DNA from: Rhodococcus sp. W8901
GTDB lineage: Bacteria; Actinomycetota; Actinomycetes; Mycobacteriales; Mycobacteriaceae
Direction of reading: 5' to 3'
Assembly (NCBI RefSeq): GCF_013348805.1
Contig: NZ_CP054690.1
Location: forward strand, 806,001-870,000
Length of the DNA stretch: 64,000 nt
In this document: one piece after another, positions 43,210 to 52,449 of the stretch
Position numbering within the stretch: position 1 is the first letter of the stretch
How the letters are laid out: each line of letters opens with the position of its first letter
Made by a program: the position numbers and the translations under genes
Notes under the pieces: model-generated
The model's database searches: none
What the model saw: the letters and a program-made list of their open reading frames with translations, nothing else
Told to the model about the DNA's origin: nothing

Positions 43210-45549
43210 CTAGTGGGTCGCGAGGGCGACTCGGCGCCGTTCCTCCGCCGTCTCCGGTCGGCCCTCTCCGGGCAGGTCGATGCGGACGTGGTGGAGGCGT
43301 CCGCTGAATTCGAACCGGCCGTCGACCTCGTCGCACACCGGGCTGCCGCGGTTGATGCCGATGTCGAGCTGCTCGTTCATGCTGAAGATCGCGCGGGTGG
43401 TCTTCTCGATCCGTCCGGTACCGACGACGACACCGTCGACGGAAAGCGTTGCCGTTCCGCCCTTCCCGATCCCACCGCCGTCGTATTCGAACGCGACGGA
43501 CACCTCGCGGTTCTCGGCGGTCAGGGGTACCTCGCCGCGCACGAACGTCAGGCCGCCGCCGCTGAAGTTGTAGCAGAACACGGGCTTCGAATCGAGAACG
43601 TAGAGGGCCAGGCCGCCGAACCGGCCGCCCACGCTCGCCAGCGTTCCCTCGCACGGGTTTCCGCCGGTCTCGAGCGTGGCCGTGATCCTGTACGAGCGGT
43701 TGAAGAACGGCGGTGCCGCCTTCTCCGGCAGGCCGTTCATGTGCGGGTACAACGTGATGCTCGTCCGTCCGCGCAGCGGATGCGGCGGGCGGTCCTTGGG
43801 TGCAGCGTTCCTCGTCACGGTGCGGTCGTCGAGGGGGAGCACCTGGTAGCGCGCCGCCTCGACGAGGAACTTCTGCTTGAGTTCCTCGAGCTTCTCCGGG
43901 TACTCGGCCGCCAGGTCGCGGGCCTGCGACCAGTCGACGGTGGTGTCATACAGCTCCCATCGATCCTCGTCGAACGCAGGGAGCTGCAGTCCGTGCGTCG
44001 CCATCAGCCACGGTGCCCGGTGCAGCGTCACGGCCGTCCACCCGTGGTCGTAGATGCCGCGGTTGCCGTAGATCTCGAAGTACTGCGTGGTGTGCCGGTC
44101 CTCGGCGTCGGCGTCGGCGAACGTGTAGTTCATCGCGACACCCTCCATGGGCTTCTGCGGCACGCCGTCGACGGTGTCCGGCGCCGGCACGCCCACCGCC
44201 TCGAGGATCGTCGGGGTGATGTCCACGCAGTGATGCCACTGGTCGCGGATGCCGGACTCGGCGATCCCCTCGGGCCAGTGCGCGATCAGCCCGTTGCGGG
44301 TGCCGCCGTAGTGGGAAGCGGCCTGCTTGGTCCACTGGTACGGGGTGTCGAGCGCCATCGCCCACGACGCCGGGTAGTGCGGGTAGCTCGTCGGGGTGCC
44401 CAGTTCGTCGAACTTCTCGAGCACCTCGGCGGTGGTCTGCTTGTAGCCGTTGAGCCCGGCGAGGTAGTTGAACGAGCCCTCCATGCCGCCCTCGGCGGAC
44501 GCGCCGTTGTCGCCGAGCATGTACAGCACCAGGGTGTTGTCGAGTGCGCCCGTCTCCTGCAGCCGGTCGACGAGCCGGCCGACCTGGTCGTCGGTGTGCT
44601 CGAGGAAGGCCGCGTACAGCTCCATCAGCCGGGCCGAGACCTTCTTCTGGTCGGCGTCCAGATCGTCCCAGTGCGGCAGGTCCGGCGCCCACGGGGCGAG
44701 CTCCGTGTCCGGCGCGACCACCCCGAGCTGCTTCTGCCGCTCGAGGGTGATCTCCCGCTGGCGGTCCCAGCCGTGGTCGAACTCGCCGCGGTACTTGTCG
44801 AGATAGCTGTCCGGCACCTGCAGTGGGGCGTGGCACGCGCCGAACGGCAGGTAGCAGAACCACGGCTTGTCCGGGTCCATCGTGCCGACCGACTCGATCC
44901 ACTCCATCGCGCGGTCCACCAGGTCCTCCGACATGTGGTAGCCCTCTTCGGGCGAGCACGGCGGATCGACGACGGTGAAGTCGCGGTACAGAACCGGGGA
45001 GAACTGGTCGGATTCGGCGCCGAGGAAGCCGTAGAAGCGATCGAAACCCTCACGGGTGGGCCATCGGTCGAACGGCCCCGCCTCACTGATCTCCCACGTC
45101 GGCGTCTGGTGCATCTTGCCGAACGCGCCGGTCGCGTACCCGTTGCCCTGCAGGATTCGCGCCACCGTCGCCGCCGAGGCCGGACGGGTCCCGTTGTAAC
45201 CCGGTGCCGCCGTGGCCTGTTCGGCGATCACGCCGAAGCCGACGCTGTGGTGGTTGCGTCCGGTGAGCGTCGCCGTGCGGGTCGGCGAGCACAGCGCCGT
45301 GGTGTGGAAGCGGGTGTACTTGACGCCGTCCGCGGCCAGTCGATCGGCGGTGGGCGTGCGGCACGGACCGCCGAATGCCGACGCGGTACCGAAACCGACG
45401 TCGTCGAGCATGATCAGCAGGACGTTGGGTGCGCCCTCCGGTGGGCGCACCGGTTGCGGACGTGTGAACGGTTCCTGCTGATCGCGGTAGTCGACCGCGG
45501 CGGAGATATGCGGGTCGGTGCGGACGATAGGAATCGAATGCCGATTCAT
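43210..45549 (-). CDS. Arylsulfatase (formylglycine sulfatase)
   Basis: A 779-residue sulfatase. PNVLLIMLDDVGFG gives the metal-binding aspartates, and Cys87 in CSPTRTATLTGRN is the residue oxidised to formylglycine. Further sulfatase motifs are GAFGKMH and LYMLGDNGASAEGG. The C-terminal 200 residues form the extra domain found in large mycobacterial arylsulfatases. It would release sulfate from an aryl or steroid sulfate ester. GAGAGG stands before the ATG. It is divergent from a TetR gene, the obvious candidate regulator. No signal peptide is evident. Confidence 0.88.
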   Translation of the reverse strand: MNRHSIPIVRTDPHISAAVDYRDQQEPFTRPQPVRPPEGAPNVLLIMLDDVGFGTASAFGGPCRTPTADRLAADGVKYTRFHTTALCSPTRTATLTGRNHHSVGFGVIAEQATAAPGYNGTRPASAATVARILQGNGYATGAFGKMHQTPTWEISEAGPFDRWPTREGFDRFYGFLGAESDQFSPVLYRDFTVVDPPCSPEEGYHMSEDLVDRAMEWIESVGTMDPDKPWFCYLPFGACHAPLQVPDSYLDKYRGEFDHGWDRQREITLERQKQLGVVAPDTELAPWAPDLPHWDDLDADQKKVSARLMELYAAFLEHTDDQVGRLVDRLQETGALDNTLVLYMLGDNGASAEGGMEGSFNYLAGLNGYKQTTAEVLEKFDELGTPTSYPHYPASWAMALDTPYQWTKQAASHYGGTRNGLIAHWPEGIAESGIRDQWHHCVDITPTILEAVGVPAPDTVDGVPQKPMEGVAMNYTFADADAEDRHTTQYFEIYGNRGIYDHGWTAVTLHRAPWLMATHGLQLPAFDEDRWELYDTTVDWSQARDLAAEYPEKLEELKQKFLVEAARYQVLPLDDRTVTRNAAPKDRPPHPLRGRTSITLYPHMNGLPEKAAPPFFNRSYRITATLETGGNPCEGTLASVGGRFGGLALYVLDSKPVFCYNFSGGGLTFVRGEVPLTAENREVSVAFEYDGGGIGKGGTATLSVDGVVVGTGRIEKTTRAIFSMNEQLDIGINRGSPVCDEVDGRFEFSGRLHHVRIDLPGEGRPETAEERRRVALATH

Positions 45550-45692
45550 GGTGCGCCTCTCTGGATGATGGAACGGGGAAACGCGTTCGGTTTCGTTGCG
45601 GCGAAGCTGGTTTCGTCTCGAGTGTGTGGGCAGCAGGTTGAGCAGCGGTTCTCCGTCGTGCCGGAGATGCGGGGGAGCGTACCCGCAACGCC

Positions 45693-45722
45693 TTGACCGT
45701 TAAAGCGCCGACTTACTAGTCT
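45693..45722 (+). promoter_or_regulatory. Promoter of the TetR gene, leaderless type
   Basis: TTGACC (45693-45698) and TAGTCT (45717-45722) are 18 bp apart, and the GTG start is seven bases beyond. There is no ribosome site, which predicts a transcript starting at the start codon. Confidence 0.55.
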
Positions 45723-45728
45723 CGCGGC

Positions 45729-46361
45729 GTGTCGAATCCCGGAAATGCGAAGAGCGCGATGATCGAGGTCGCCGAGCGGATGTTCGCCGAGCGTGGCATC
45801 GACGGCGTGTCGATGCGCGACGTCGCCGCCGCTGCCGGCCAGAAGAACAACTCGGCCGTGCAGTACCACTTCGGCGGGCGGGACGGTCTCGTTCTCGAGG
45901 TCTTCCGTAGGCGCATGCGGGAAATCAATCTCAGTCGCGCGGCCTTCCTGGCGAAACTGGACGAGGAGGGACTCGGGCACGACGTGCGTGGACTCGTCGA
46001 GGCCGTCGTCGTGCCGCTCGCCGACTATCTCCGGACCTCCGGGACCGATTCGTACTACGCACAGTTCATCGCTCGCGTATCCCCGTCGGTGGACATCGCG
46101 AACACGGAACTGTCCGACGTCACGGAGGTCAGCCGCGAGGTGTCCACCAGGCTGATGCGAGCACTCGGTCACCTGCCGCGCCGTGTCGCGGTCGTTCGTG
46201 TCGATCTGATGCTCAACATGGCTGTGTCGGCGCTCGCGGTGTTCGAGCAGCGGCGCAACAGCGGGAACCCGGTCGTGGACACCGACTTCGACGAGACCGT
46301 GCGTCATCTGATCGACATGTCGGTGGGGGCGTTGGAGGCTCCGGAATCGGCCTCGGCCTGA
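45729..46361 (+). CDS. TetR family regulator
   Basis: A 210-residue TetR protein from GTG 45729. The DNA-binding region is MIEVAERMFAERGIDGVSMRDVAAAAGQKNNSAVQYHFGGRDGLVLEVFRRR. The QKNNSAVQYHFG recognition helix is shared with a group of actinobacterial regulators. It is divergent from the arylsulfatase and likely controls it. The ligand is unknown. Its last 58 bp overlap the convergent MFS remnant. Confidence 0.85.
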   Translation: MSNPGNAKSAMIEVAERMFAERGIDGVSMRDVAAAAGQKNNSAVQYHFGGRDGLVLEVFRRRMREINLSRAAFLAKLDEEGLGHDVRGLVEAVVVPLADYLRTSGTDSYYAQFIARVSPSVDIANTELSDVTEVSREVSTRLMRALGHLPRRVAVVRVDLMLNMAVSALAVFEQRRNSGNPVVDTDFDETVRHLIDMSVGALEAPESASA

Positions 46362-46840
46362 AGTCCGGCGGGGGCCGGGGTCGCCAGTCCACCGGTGGCA
46401 GGCTTGCGACCGTGCTTCATCACGAGCGCGACGGCGATGCCCACGAGCCCGACGGCTCCCGCGTACAGGAAGCCGCGTGAGAGCGCCGTGTCCGCGTAGA
46501 GGACGGCGTGGATCGCCATGAACCAGAAGATCCCGTGGAAACCGAACCCGTCGATCAACCAGCCGGCGATGAACGGTCCTGCGACGGCGGACATGCCGAT
46601 ACCCGTCGCCACCATGCCCAGAGCGACAGGGACGAAGTCGCGGGGCATGATGTCGCGCACGAGGCTGTACGAGAGCGCGACGATCCCGACGAGAACTCCC
46701 TGCAGTGCGCGACCGGCGAGCAGGACGGCAAACGAGTCTGCAGTTGCACAGACAACGCTGCCGAGCACGAAGACGCCGGCCAGGCCGAGGATCACCCGCT
46801 TCTTGCCGATCTTGTCCGACGCCTTCCCGATGAGCGGCAT
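46304..46840 (-). pseudogene. MFS transporter remnant
   Basis: A 178-codon frame reads as the early part of an MFS drug transporter (PLIGKASDKIGKKRVILGL is the loop 2-3 motif; GRALQGVLVGIVALSYSLVRDIMP and GIGMSAVAGPFIAGWLIDGFGFHGIFWFMAI are helices 4 and 5). Helix 1 is missing or out of frame, the region after helix 6 jumps to an unrelated hydrophilic tail, and helices 7-14 are absent. A ribosome site and ATG at 46923 precede it in another frame, so the original gene probably started there and was broken by a frameshift near 46880 and a large deletion. It resembles the intact MFS protein at 50982. Confidence 0.65.
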
Positions 46841-47189
46841 GAGCGTTGCCCCGGTGAGCGTGACGATCGAGACATTCGGGCTCGAGGAACATTGCCTCGA
46901 ACTGAAGTGAGAGCGAGCGCCATCGTTGTCCTTTGGGTCGGTAGAGATCGACGACGCATGCGCTCGGTGATATTGGGGCGCAGATAGTTTCGTCGTCGAG
47001 TGAGAGTGCCAGGCGGCGGCGCGTTCAATGAGGAATGGGGCGGGCGGGTGGGCGCCCCAGGGGGGGGCTTAGTCACAGTGTCGGGACGCGTGTGATCGCG
47101 GTCCCGCTCAGTGGAAACGGGAGGATCGCCTTCGTGGTACGGGTTCGAGTGGCCACTCAATAGTGTTCCTGTGCAGCTAGTTTCAAGAA

Positions 47190-47223
47190 TTAAGTCAGTG
47201 TCTTGACGAGTTAAGTCACTGAC
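47190..47223. promoter_or_regulatory. Repeat cluster upstream of the tauD-like pseudogene
   Basis: TTAAGTCA occurs twice (47190-47197 and 47211-47218), exactly 21 bp apart, and GTCAGTG/CACTGAC form an inverted repeat within the same stretch. It lies 99 bp before the dioxygenase start. In the rest of the 481-bp gap 46841-47321 I see no gene apart from the broken MFS 5' end; a G-rich run lies at 47061-47077. Confidence 0.5.
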
Positions 47224-47321
47224 TGATAGTTTGCCGAGGATGTCCCTCGTCGGATCGACCGGGCGGCGGACGTCGGCGGTGGTGTGTTCAGGGCGGGAAC
47301 CCTCAGTAACAGGAGTCTTGT

Positions 47322-48240
47322 ATGACGGCGCTGACGAGTAGTCGCACGGTGGCGATCGGTGGCCATTCGATCGAATTCGGACCTCGCGGAATGCGTAGGT
47401 GTGCAGATGGATTCGAGTCATTACCGTATGAGCGATTCGAGTTGCGGCCTGTGACGCCATACATCGGCGCGGAGATTCGCGGCGTGGATCTGCGCGATCC
47501 GAGTATCGACGTCATCGAGGATTTGCGGCGCGCGCTGCTCGAGTGGAAGGTCGTGTTCTTCCGGGGTCAGCAGATCACGGGCGCGCAGCACCGAGACTTC
47601 GCTCGCCACTGGGGCGACCTCGAGATCCACCCGCTTCTCCCGCAGGGTGAGGTCCCCGAGGTGGTTCATTTCGAGCGCGGTGAGGGCAACCCCGGCACCG
47701 AGAACATCTGGCACGTGGACGTGACGTGGCAGAAGCGTCCCCCGCTCGGTTCGGTTCTGCGCGCGCTCGAGGTCCCGCCCGCCGGCGGCGACACCCTGTG
47801 GGCCGACATGGGGCAACGCGTACGACTGCCTGTCCGACGAGGTCAAGGCGAAGATCGAGGGCCGGGTCGCGATTCACGATTTCGTGCCGTCCTTCGGCCG
47901 CTCGATGGGTCCCGAGAAACTTGCACAGATGAAGGAGGCGTATCCGCCGGTCGCACACCCGATCGTGCGGATCCATCCCGAGACCGGGCGCAGGACCCTG
48001 TTCGTCAACAGCCTGTTCACGACGCACATCCCGGACATGGATCCGGCCGAGGGTGAGGCGCTGTTGCGGCACCTCTTCGACCAGGCCAAGGTCCCCGACT
48101 TCCAGTGCCGATTCAAGTGGCAGCCCAACTCGATTGCCTTCTGGGACAACCGCGCAACGCAGCACTATGCGGCCAGCGACTACTTCCCGCACCGCCGGGT
48201 CATGGAACGCGTGGCCATTCTCGGAGATGTTCCCGCCTGA
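47322..48240 (+). pseudogene. TauD/TfdA family dioxygenase, frameshifted
   Basis: A Fe(II)/2-oxoglutarate dioxygenase gene with CAGGAG before its ATG. Codons 1-163 encode the N-terminal half, including ELRPVTPYIGAEIRGVDL and the metal ligands His131/Asp133 in WHVDVTW. At 47810-47813 the run GGGG has one G too many; removing one base joins it to the second half (AYDCLSDEVKAKIEGRVAIHDF, then PHRRVMERVAILGD with the Arg ligand of 2-oxoglutarate and the distal His in NRATQHYA). All catalytic residues survive, so the break is recent or a sequencing error. Intact, it would be about 305 residues and act on taurine, an alkyl sulfate ester or an aryloxy acid. Confidence 0.85.
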
Positions 48241-48267
48241 TCTCGAGTCCTCCGACGAACGCCAGGA

Positions 48268-49245
48268 GTGTGGATATGGTTCGACCTCTCGACGAGCTGG
48301 GCCGCCGGCTACCGCTACCTGCTCAACCTTCTCAATGCAGGACTCGAGCAGGTCGTCTTCAGTGCGGATCCGGAGTATCCGGAAGTTGTTCACCTGCAGG
48401 ACAATACGAAGTGGTAGGCGACCGAGTCGCCGGACTGTCTCTTCGGCCATGCCGTCCTCGACCCCGAGGGGACCTACCGGCTCACCGGGACCGGCGGCCG
48501 GGTCCGGTACATCGGGCTGACGCTGTACGACACCCACGATCTCTACGAGAAGGCGCAGTCCGGCGACGGCGGGCCGAAGGACTACCGGGCGGCGTTCAAG
48601 GCGGCCACCGGATCCGGGCTGGGTGCGACGTCGAACCCGGGTGGAATCACGTTGCAGGACAACGGCGATTTCGAGGTCGTCATCAGCGCGCAGCCGCACG
48701 AGGGTAACTGGCTGCCGATGGATCCGCGGACCCTGCGCGACGCCGAACGCAACGTCCTGCGGACACAGCCTCCGGTCAGTTCGACGTATGCGAGAGACGG
48801 CGGCCATATCGCTTACGGTGGTGGATCTTTCGAGATCGGTCCCGACGAGGCCCTGATTCTCGAGGTCACGCCGCCGGACTGCCACTTCTGGAACATCCAC
48901 GTCGGGGACTACTGGGGTCAGTCTCTCGGCTACACGTATCGGCAGACCTCGCTCAACGGCCATCAAGCCGTGCTCGACGAGGACGGGGTGTTCAGGGCCG
49001 TCGTGGCGCATCGCGATCCCGGCGTCGCGAACTGGCTCGACACGGCGGGTAACACCTTCACCCGCTGCGTGTACCGGTGGTGGCTCGCGTCCACCCAGGA
49101 TCTGCCGGCGCCGACGGTGCGTAAGGTGATGTTCGACGACGTGCTCGCAGCACTGCCCGCCACGACCGCGCGTGTCGGGGTGGGGGAGCGCCGCGAGGTA
49201 CTCGGTCGGCGGCGTGCAGCGGTGCTGAAACGCTACTTTCGTTGA
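48268..49245 (+). pseudogene. DUF1214-type protein with internal stop
   Basis: A continuous protein similarity-like frame runs from GTG 48268 (or a frameshifted ATG 48276 with CAGGAG upstream) to 49245, but is stopped by TAG at 48415-48417, directly after a TGG codon. After the stop the same frame continues with a well-formed DUF1214 domain (LFGHAVLDPEGTYRLTG, RYIGLTLYDTHDLYEKAQ, then FEIGPDEALILEVTPPDCHFWNIHVGDYWGQSLGYTYRQTSLN). The N-terminus is also doubtful: two frames compete. A shorter product from Met 48652 could still be made, but lacks half of the domain. The proper function of DUF1214 proteins is unknown. Confidence 0.75.
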
Positions 49246-49275
49246 ACCACAGAGTGAGTGAGAAGGGACCGTCAC

Positions 49276-49641
49276 GTGACACTGCGCGGCTGGCGTCCGA
49301 GAGCGTTCCGGGACGGGGATGATCCCGATCCGCGGTTCACATTGGCCAACGAACGCACGTTCCTGGCCTGGGTTCGCACTGCGCTCGGACTGATTGCGGC
49401 GGCAGTCGGTCTCGAGGCGTTCGGAGCCGACGTCGTCGGCCCGAACGTCCACACGGTGCTGGTGGTGGGCCTGCTCGTCGGCGCGATCCTGCTCGTGGTG
49501 TTCGCGTTCCTACGCTGGATGGGTGTCGAGGCGGCGATGCGGATGGGCCGGAGCCTGCCGGTGCCGGCCCTCGCGGCGCTCCTGGTGGGGTTGATCGCGG
49601 GTGCCGGTGTCACGCTGCTCGTCGTGTTGGTGAGCAGGTGA
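49276..49641 (+). CDS. DUF202 family membrane protein (YidH-like)
   Basis: A 121-residue protein from GTG 49276 with AAGGGA upstream. The family motif is LANERTFLAWVRTALGLIAAAVGLEAFG, followed by two more helices, three in all. Function unknown; DUF202 proteins are small inner-membrane proteins often found in pairs, as here. The stop overlaps the next start by one base. Confidence 0.8.
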   Translation: MTLRGWRPRAFRDGDDPDPRFTLANERTFLAWVRTALGLIAAAVGLEAFGADVVGPNVHTVLVVGLLVGAILLVVFAFLRWMGVEAAMRMGRSLPVPALAALLVGLIAGAGVTLLVVLVSR

Positions 49642-49973
49642 TGTCCGCGGCCGCCGCACACCGGGATCCGGGACTTCAGCCGGAACGGACAACGCTCGCG
49701 TGGGTGCGCACCGCGGCGAGCCTGGCGGCGGTCGCGTTCCTCTGTCTGCGCTATGTACCCGGATCCTCCGTCGTCGTCCAGGTGGTCGGAACGTGGGCCA
49801 TCGTGTCGTCGTCGGTGGTGGTGGTGACCGCTCGGCGCCGCTACGAGCGCATGAGTACCGCGTTCGGGGACGAGCGGGCGGTCTATCCGTTCGCGCTGAT
49901 GGCGGGGCTGGCGGTCACGGTCGTCGTGCTTGCGGCGGCGTCGGCGGTCGTGATCCTCGTCGTCGGTCGGTGA
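49641..49973 (+). CDS. DUF202 family membrane protein
   Basis: A 110-residue protein, the partner of the preceding one, with QPERTTLAWVRTAASLAAVAFLCLRY as the family motif and three membrane helices. ATG 49641 is chosen, overlapping the upstream TGA; GTG 49638 directly before it is also possible. Pairing of a YidH-like and a YidG-like protein suggests a heteromeric membrane complex of unknown role. Confidence 0.8.
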   Translation: MSAAAAHRDPGLQPERTTLAWVRTAASLAAVAFLCLRYVPGSSVVVQVVGTWAIVSSSVVVVTARRRYERMSTAFGDERAVYPFALMAGLAVTVVVLAAASAVVILVVGR

Positions 49974-50139
49974 CGATCCCGTCGCATCCCGCTGTCACAC
50001 GCGGTGGCCGGTGGTTGTGTGGACGGGGACGTCTGCGCCTCCCACTGGCCGGGATCTGTGCGCGTCGTCACAGCGGTAGCAGGTAGGGATAGTTTCGGAC
50101 TTGCGTGATTCGCGGTCCCCGATCTCGAGGAGAGCAGCA

Positions 50140-50985
50140 ATGGAGGAGTTCGAAGGCTTCGAAGGCCGAGTCGCACTGATCACGGGCGCCGCCCGGGGAC
50201 AGGGGCGCTCGCACGCCGTGGCGTTCGCCGAGCGCGGCGCCGACGTGGTCATCTGCGACCGCTGCGAGGACAGCGATTCGGTGTTCTACCCCCTCGGGAC
50301 CGAGGAGGACCTGGCCGAGACCGTGCGCCTCGTCGAGGCCACCGGCCGCCGCGTCATCTCGGTCAAGGCGGACACCGCCGACCGCGACGCGATGGACGCC
50401 CTCGTCGCCCGCGCCGAGTCCGAGTTCGGCCGCGTGGACATCGCGGTCGCCAACGCAGGCGTGTCCGTGGCGGCGCCGATCCAGTCGATGACCTCGGCCC
50501 AGTGGAACGAGGCCATCAACTCCAATCTCACCGGCGTCTTCAACACCCTCGGCGCCGTCTCGCCCGGCATGATCGAACGCGGCTACGGCCGGATCGTGAC
50601 GATCTCGTCGATGCTCGGACGCGCGGGCAACACCAACATGGCCGCCTACGCGGCCTCCAAGTGGGGCGTCATCGGCATGACGAAGAGTGCCGCGCTCGAT
50701 CTGGCGCAGAACGGCATCACCGTCAATGCGATCGCACCCGGCAACATCTCGACCGGGATGATCCACAACAAGGCGCTCTACTCGATGATGCGACCGGACC
50801 TCGCAGAGCCGACGATGGACGACGTCGCGCCCGTGTTCCAGAGTCTGCACGCGCAGCCGGTGCCGTGGCTCGACCCGTTCGAGATCACCCGGGCCGTCCT
50901 CTTCTTCGCCGCCGAGGCCAGCGCGCACATCAGCGGCACCGTCCTTCCGATCGACGCCGGTAACGCAGCACGCGTCACCGGGTGA
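50140..50985 (+). CDS. SDR family oxidoreductase, mycofactocin-coupled type
   Basis: A 281-residue short-chain dehydrogenase: ALITGAARGQGRSHAVAFAERGADVVICDRC (cofactor loop), NAGVS, active-site Ser in TISSMLGRAG and Tyr/Lys in YAASKWG. The insert after the first strand (CEDSDSVFYPLGTEEDLAETVRLVEATGRR) is the mark of mycofactocin-dependent SDRs, whose NAD stays bound and is reoxidised by mycofactocin. Substrate is an alcohol or carveol-like compound; not identifiable. AGGAG precedes the ATG. Coupled by GTGA overlap to the MFS transporter gene. Confidence 0.85.
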   Translation: MEEFEGFEGRVALITGAARGQGRSHAVAFAERGADVVICDRCEDSDSVFYPLGTEEDLAETVRLVEATGRRVISVKADTADRDAMDALVARAESEFGRVDIAVANAGVSVAAPIQSMTSAQWNEAINSNLTGVFNTLGAVSPGMIERGYGRIVTISSMLGRAGNTNMAAYAASKWGVIGMTKSAALDLAQNGITVNAIAPGNISTGMIHNKALYSMMRPDLAEPTMDDVAPVFQSLHAQPVPWLDPFEITRAVLFFAAEASAHISGTVLPIDAGNAARVTG

Positions 50986-52445
50986 TCGCGGTACCGACAC
51001 CCGCTCCGAGTACTGCCCGGAGCGGGGTCGTCATCGCGGCCCTGAGCCTGAGCGGGATCCTGGTCGCGCTCCTGCAGACGCTGGTGGTGCCGGTTCTGCC
51101 GGCGTTCGCCGTCGATCTCGGCGTGCCGCCCACCAGCGCGTCGTGGCTGGTCACGATCACGTTGCTGACCGGTGCCGTCGGCACGCCGCTGATCGGTCGG
51201 CTGGCCGACATGTTCGGTAAGCGCGCGATGATGCTGGTGTGTCTCGGGCTGATGGTGGCGGGCTCGGTGCTCGCCGCCGTGGGACCGGGCTTCGCGACGG
51301 TGGTCGCCGGGCGTGGGCTGCAGGGTTTCGCGATGGCGTTGCTGCCGGTCGGGATCAGCATGATGCGCGACGTGCTTCCGCCGGAACGACTCGGCAGTGG
51401 TGTCGCGTTGATGAGCGCGACGATCGGCGTCGGCAGTGTGCTCGGAATGCCGCTGTCCGGTGTCCTCTACGAGCACGCCGGCTGGCAGTCGCTGTTCTGG
51501 CTTCCGGCAGGGTTCGCGGTGGTGATGGCGGCACTGTTGCCGTTCGTGGTCCCGGAGTCGACCACCCGCGCGTCCGGACGGTTCGACTATCGGGGCGCGG
51601 TGCTGTTGACCGCAGCATTGACCGCGGTGCTGCTCGCGATCTCCAAGGGCGGCACGTGGGGATGGGGGAGCTGGCCGATCGTCGGCCTGGCCGTCGGCGG
51701 CATCGTCGGGATGGCGGTATGGGTTCCGTTGGAGCTGAGGATGTCCCACCCGCTCGTCGATCTCCGGACGTCGATGCTGCGCCCCGTGTTGGTGGCCAAC
51801 ATGTGCGCGCTGCTGCTCGGATTCGCGATGTTCCTCAGTTCGTATGCCTCCACGCAGGAACTGCAGGTGCCCGCGTCGACCGGGCACGGCCTCGGCCTGA
51901 GCGCGGCGACGGCCGGGCTGGTGATGCTGCCGGGCGGCCTGGTGATGATCGTCCTGGCCCCGGTGTCGGCGGCGATGATCCGCGGTTGGGGTGCCCGGGT
52001 GACGCTCGCCGTCGGCGGCGGGGCCATCGCTCTCGGGTTCGTCGAACGTGGTGTGTTCGGCACCGGCGTCATCGTCATCGGCGTCAGTGCCTTCGTCGTG
52101 TCGGTGGGCGTGGCTTTCGCGCTCGCGGCGATGCCGGTGCTCATCACGACGGCGGTGCCCCGCGACCAGACGGCGTCGGCGAACAGCGTCAACAGCCTGA
52201 TTCGGGCCGTCGGAACCTCCGCCGCGAGTGCGGTGGGCGCGGCGGTGCTCGCCGCGTCGACCGTGATGGCGGGGGCCGTCGTGGTTCCGGCTCAGATCGG
52301 GTTGGACCGGCTGTTCTGGCTCGGGGCGGCGGTGGCGGCGGTGGCGCTGCTCGTCGTCACCTGCGTGCCGATCCGGACCGACCGCACTACCGCCCGGGTT
52401 GGCGTCGTCGTGGATTCGGACGGTGACGCTGTCCGGGTGCGGTGA
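50982..52445 (+). CDS. MFS drug efflux transporter (EmrB/QacA type)
   Basis: A 487-residue transporter with about 14 membrane helices. SWLVTITLLTGAVGTPLIGRLADMFGKRAMMLV is the MFS loop 2-3 motif, and GVALMSATIGVGSVLGMPLSGVLYEHAGW the motif C region of drug:proton antiporters. GTG 50982 overlaps the SDR stop, so the two are coupled, and the pump may export the SDR product or substrate. Confidence 0.85.
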   Translation: MIAVPTPAPSTARSGVVIAALSLSGILVALLQTLVVPVLPAFAVDLGVPPTSASWLVTITLLTGAVGTPLIGRLADMFGKRAMMLVCLGLMVAGSVLAAVGPGFATVVAGRGLQGFAMALLPVGISMMRDVLPPERLGSGVALMSATIGVGSVLGMPLSGVLYEHAGWQSLFWLPAGFAVVMAALLPFVVPESTTRASGRFDYRGAVLLTAALTAVLLAISKGGTWGWGSWPIVGLAVGGIVGMAVWVPLELRMSHPLVDLRTSMLRPVLVANMCALLLGFAMFLSSYASTQELQVPASTGHGLGLSAATAGLVMLPGGLVMIVLAPVSAAMIRGWGARVTLAVGGGAIALGFVERGVFGTGVIVIGVSAFVVSVGVAFALAAMPVLITTAVPRDQTASANSVNSLIRAVGTSAASAVGAAVLAASTVMAGAVVVPAQIGLDRLFWLGAAVAAVALLVVTCVPIRTDRTTARVGVVVDSDGDAVRVR

Positions 52446-52449
52446 GCGG

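Noticed and set aside
47805-47820. Programmed ribosomal frameshift in the tauD-like gene
   Set aside because: No slippery heptamer or downstream structure was seen, and TauD genes are normally a single frame.
48415-48417. TAG as recoded amino acid (pyrrolysine)
   Set aside because: No sign of a pyrrolysine system, the neighbouring gene is also broken, and a Trp-to-stop change explains it more simply.
50982-52445. Antibiotic resistance island or mobile element around the MFS gene
   Set aside because: No transposase, integrase, tRNA or terminal repeats, and base composition matches the neighbours.
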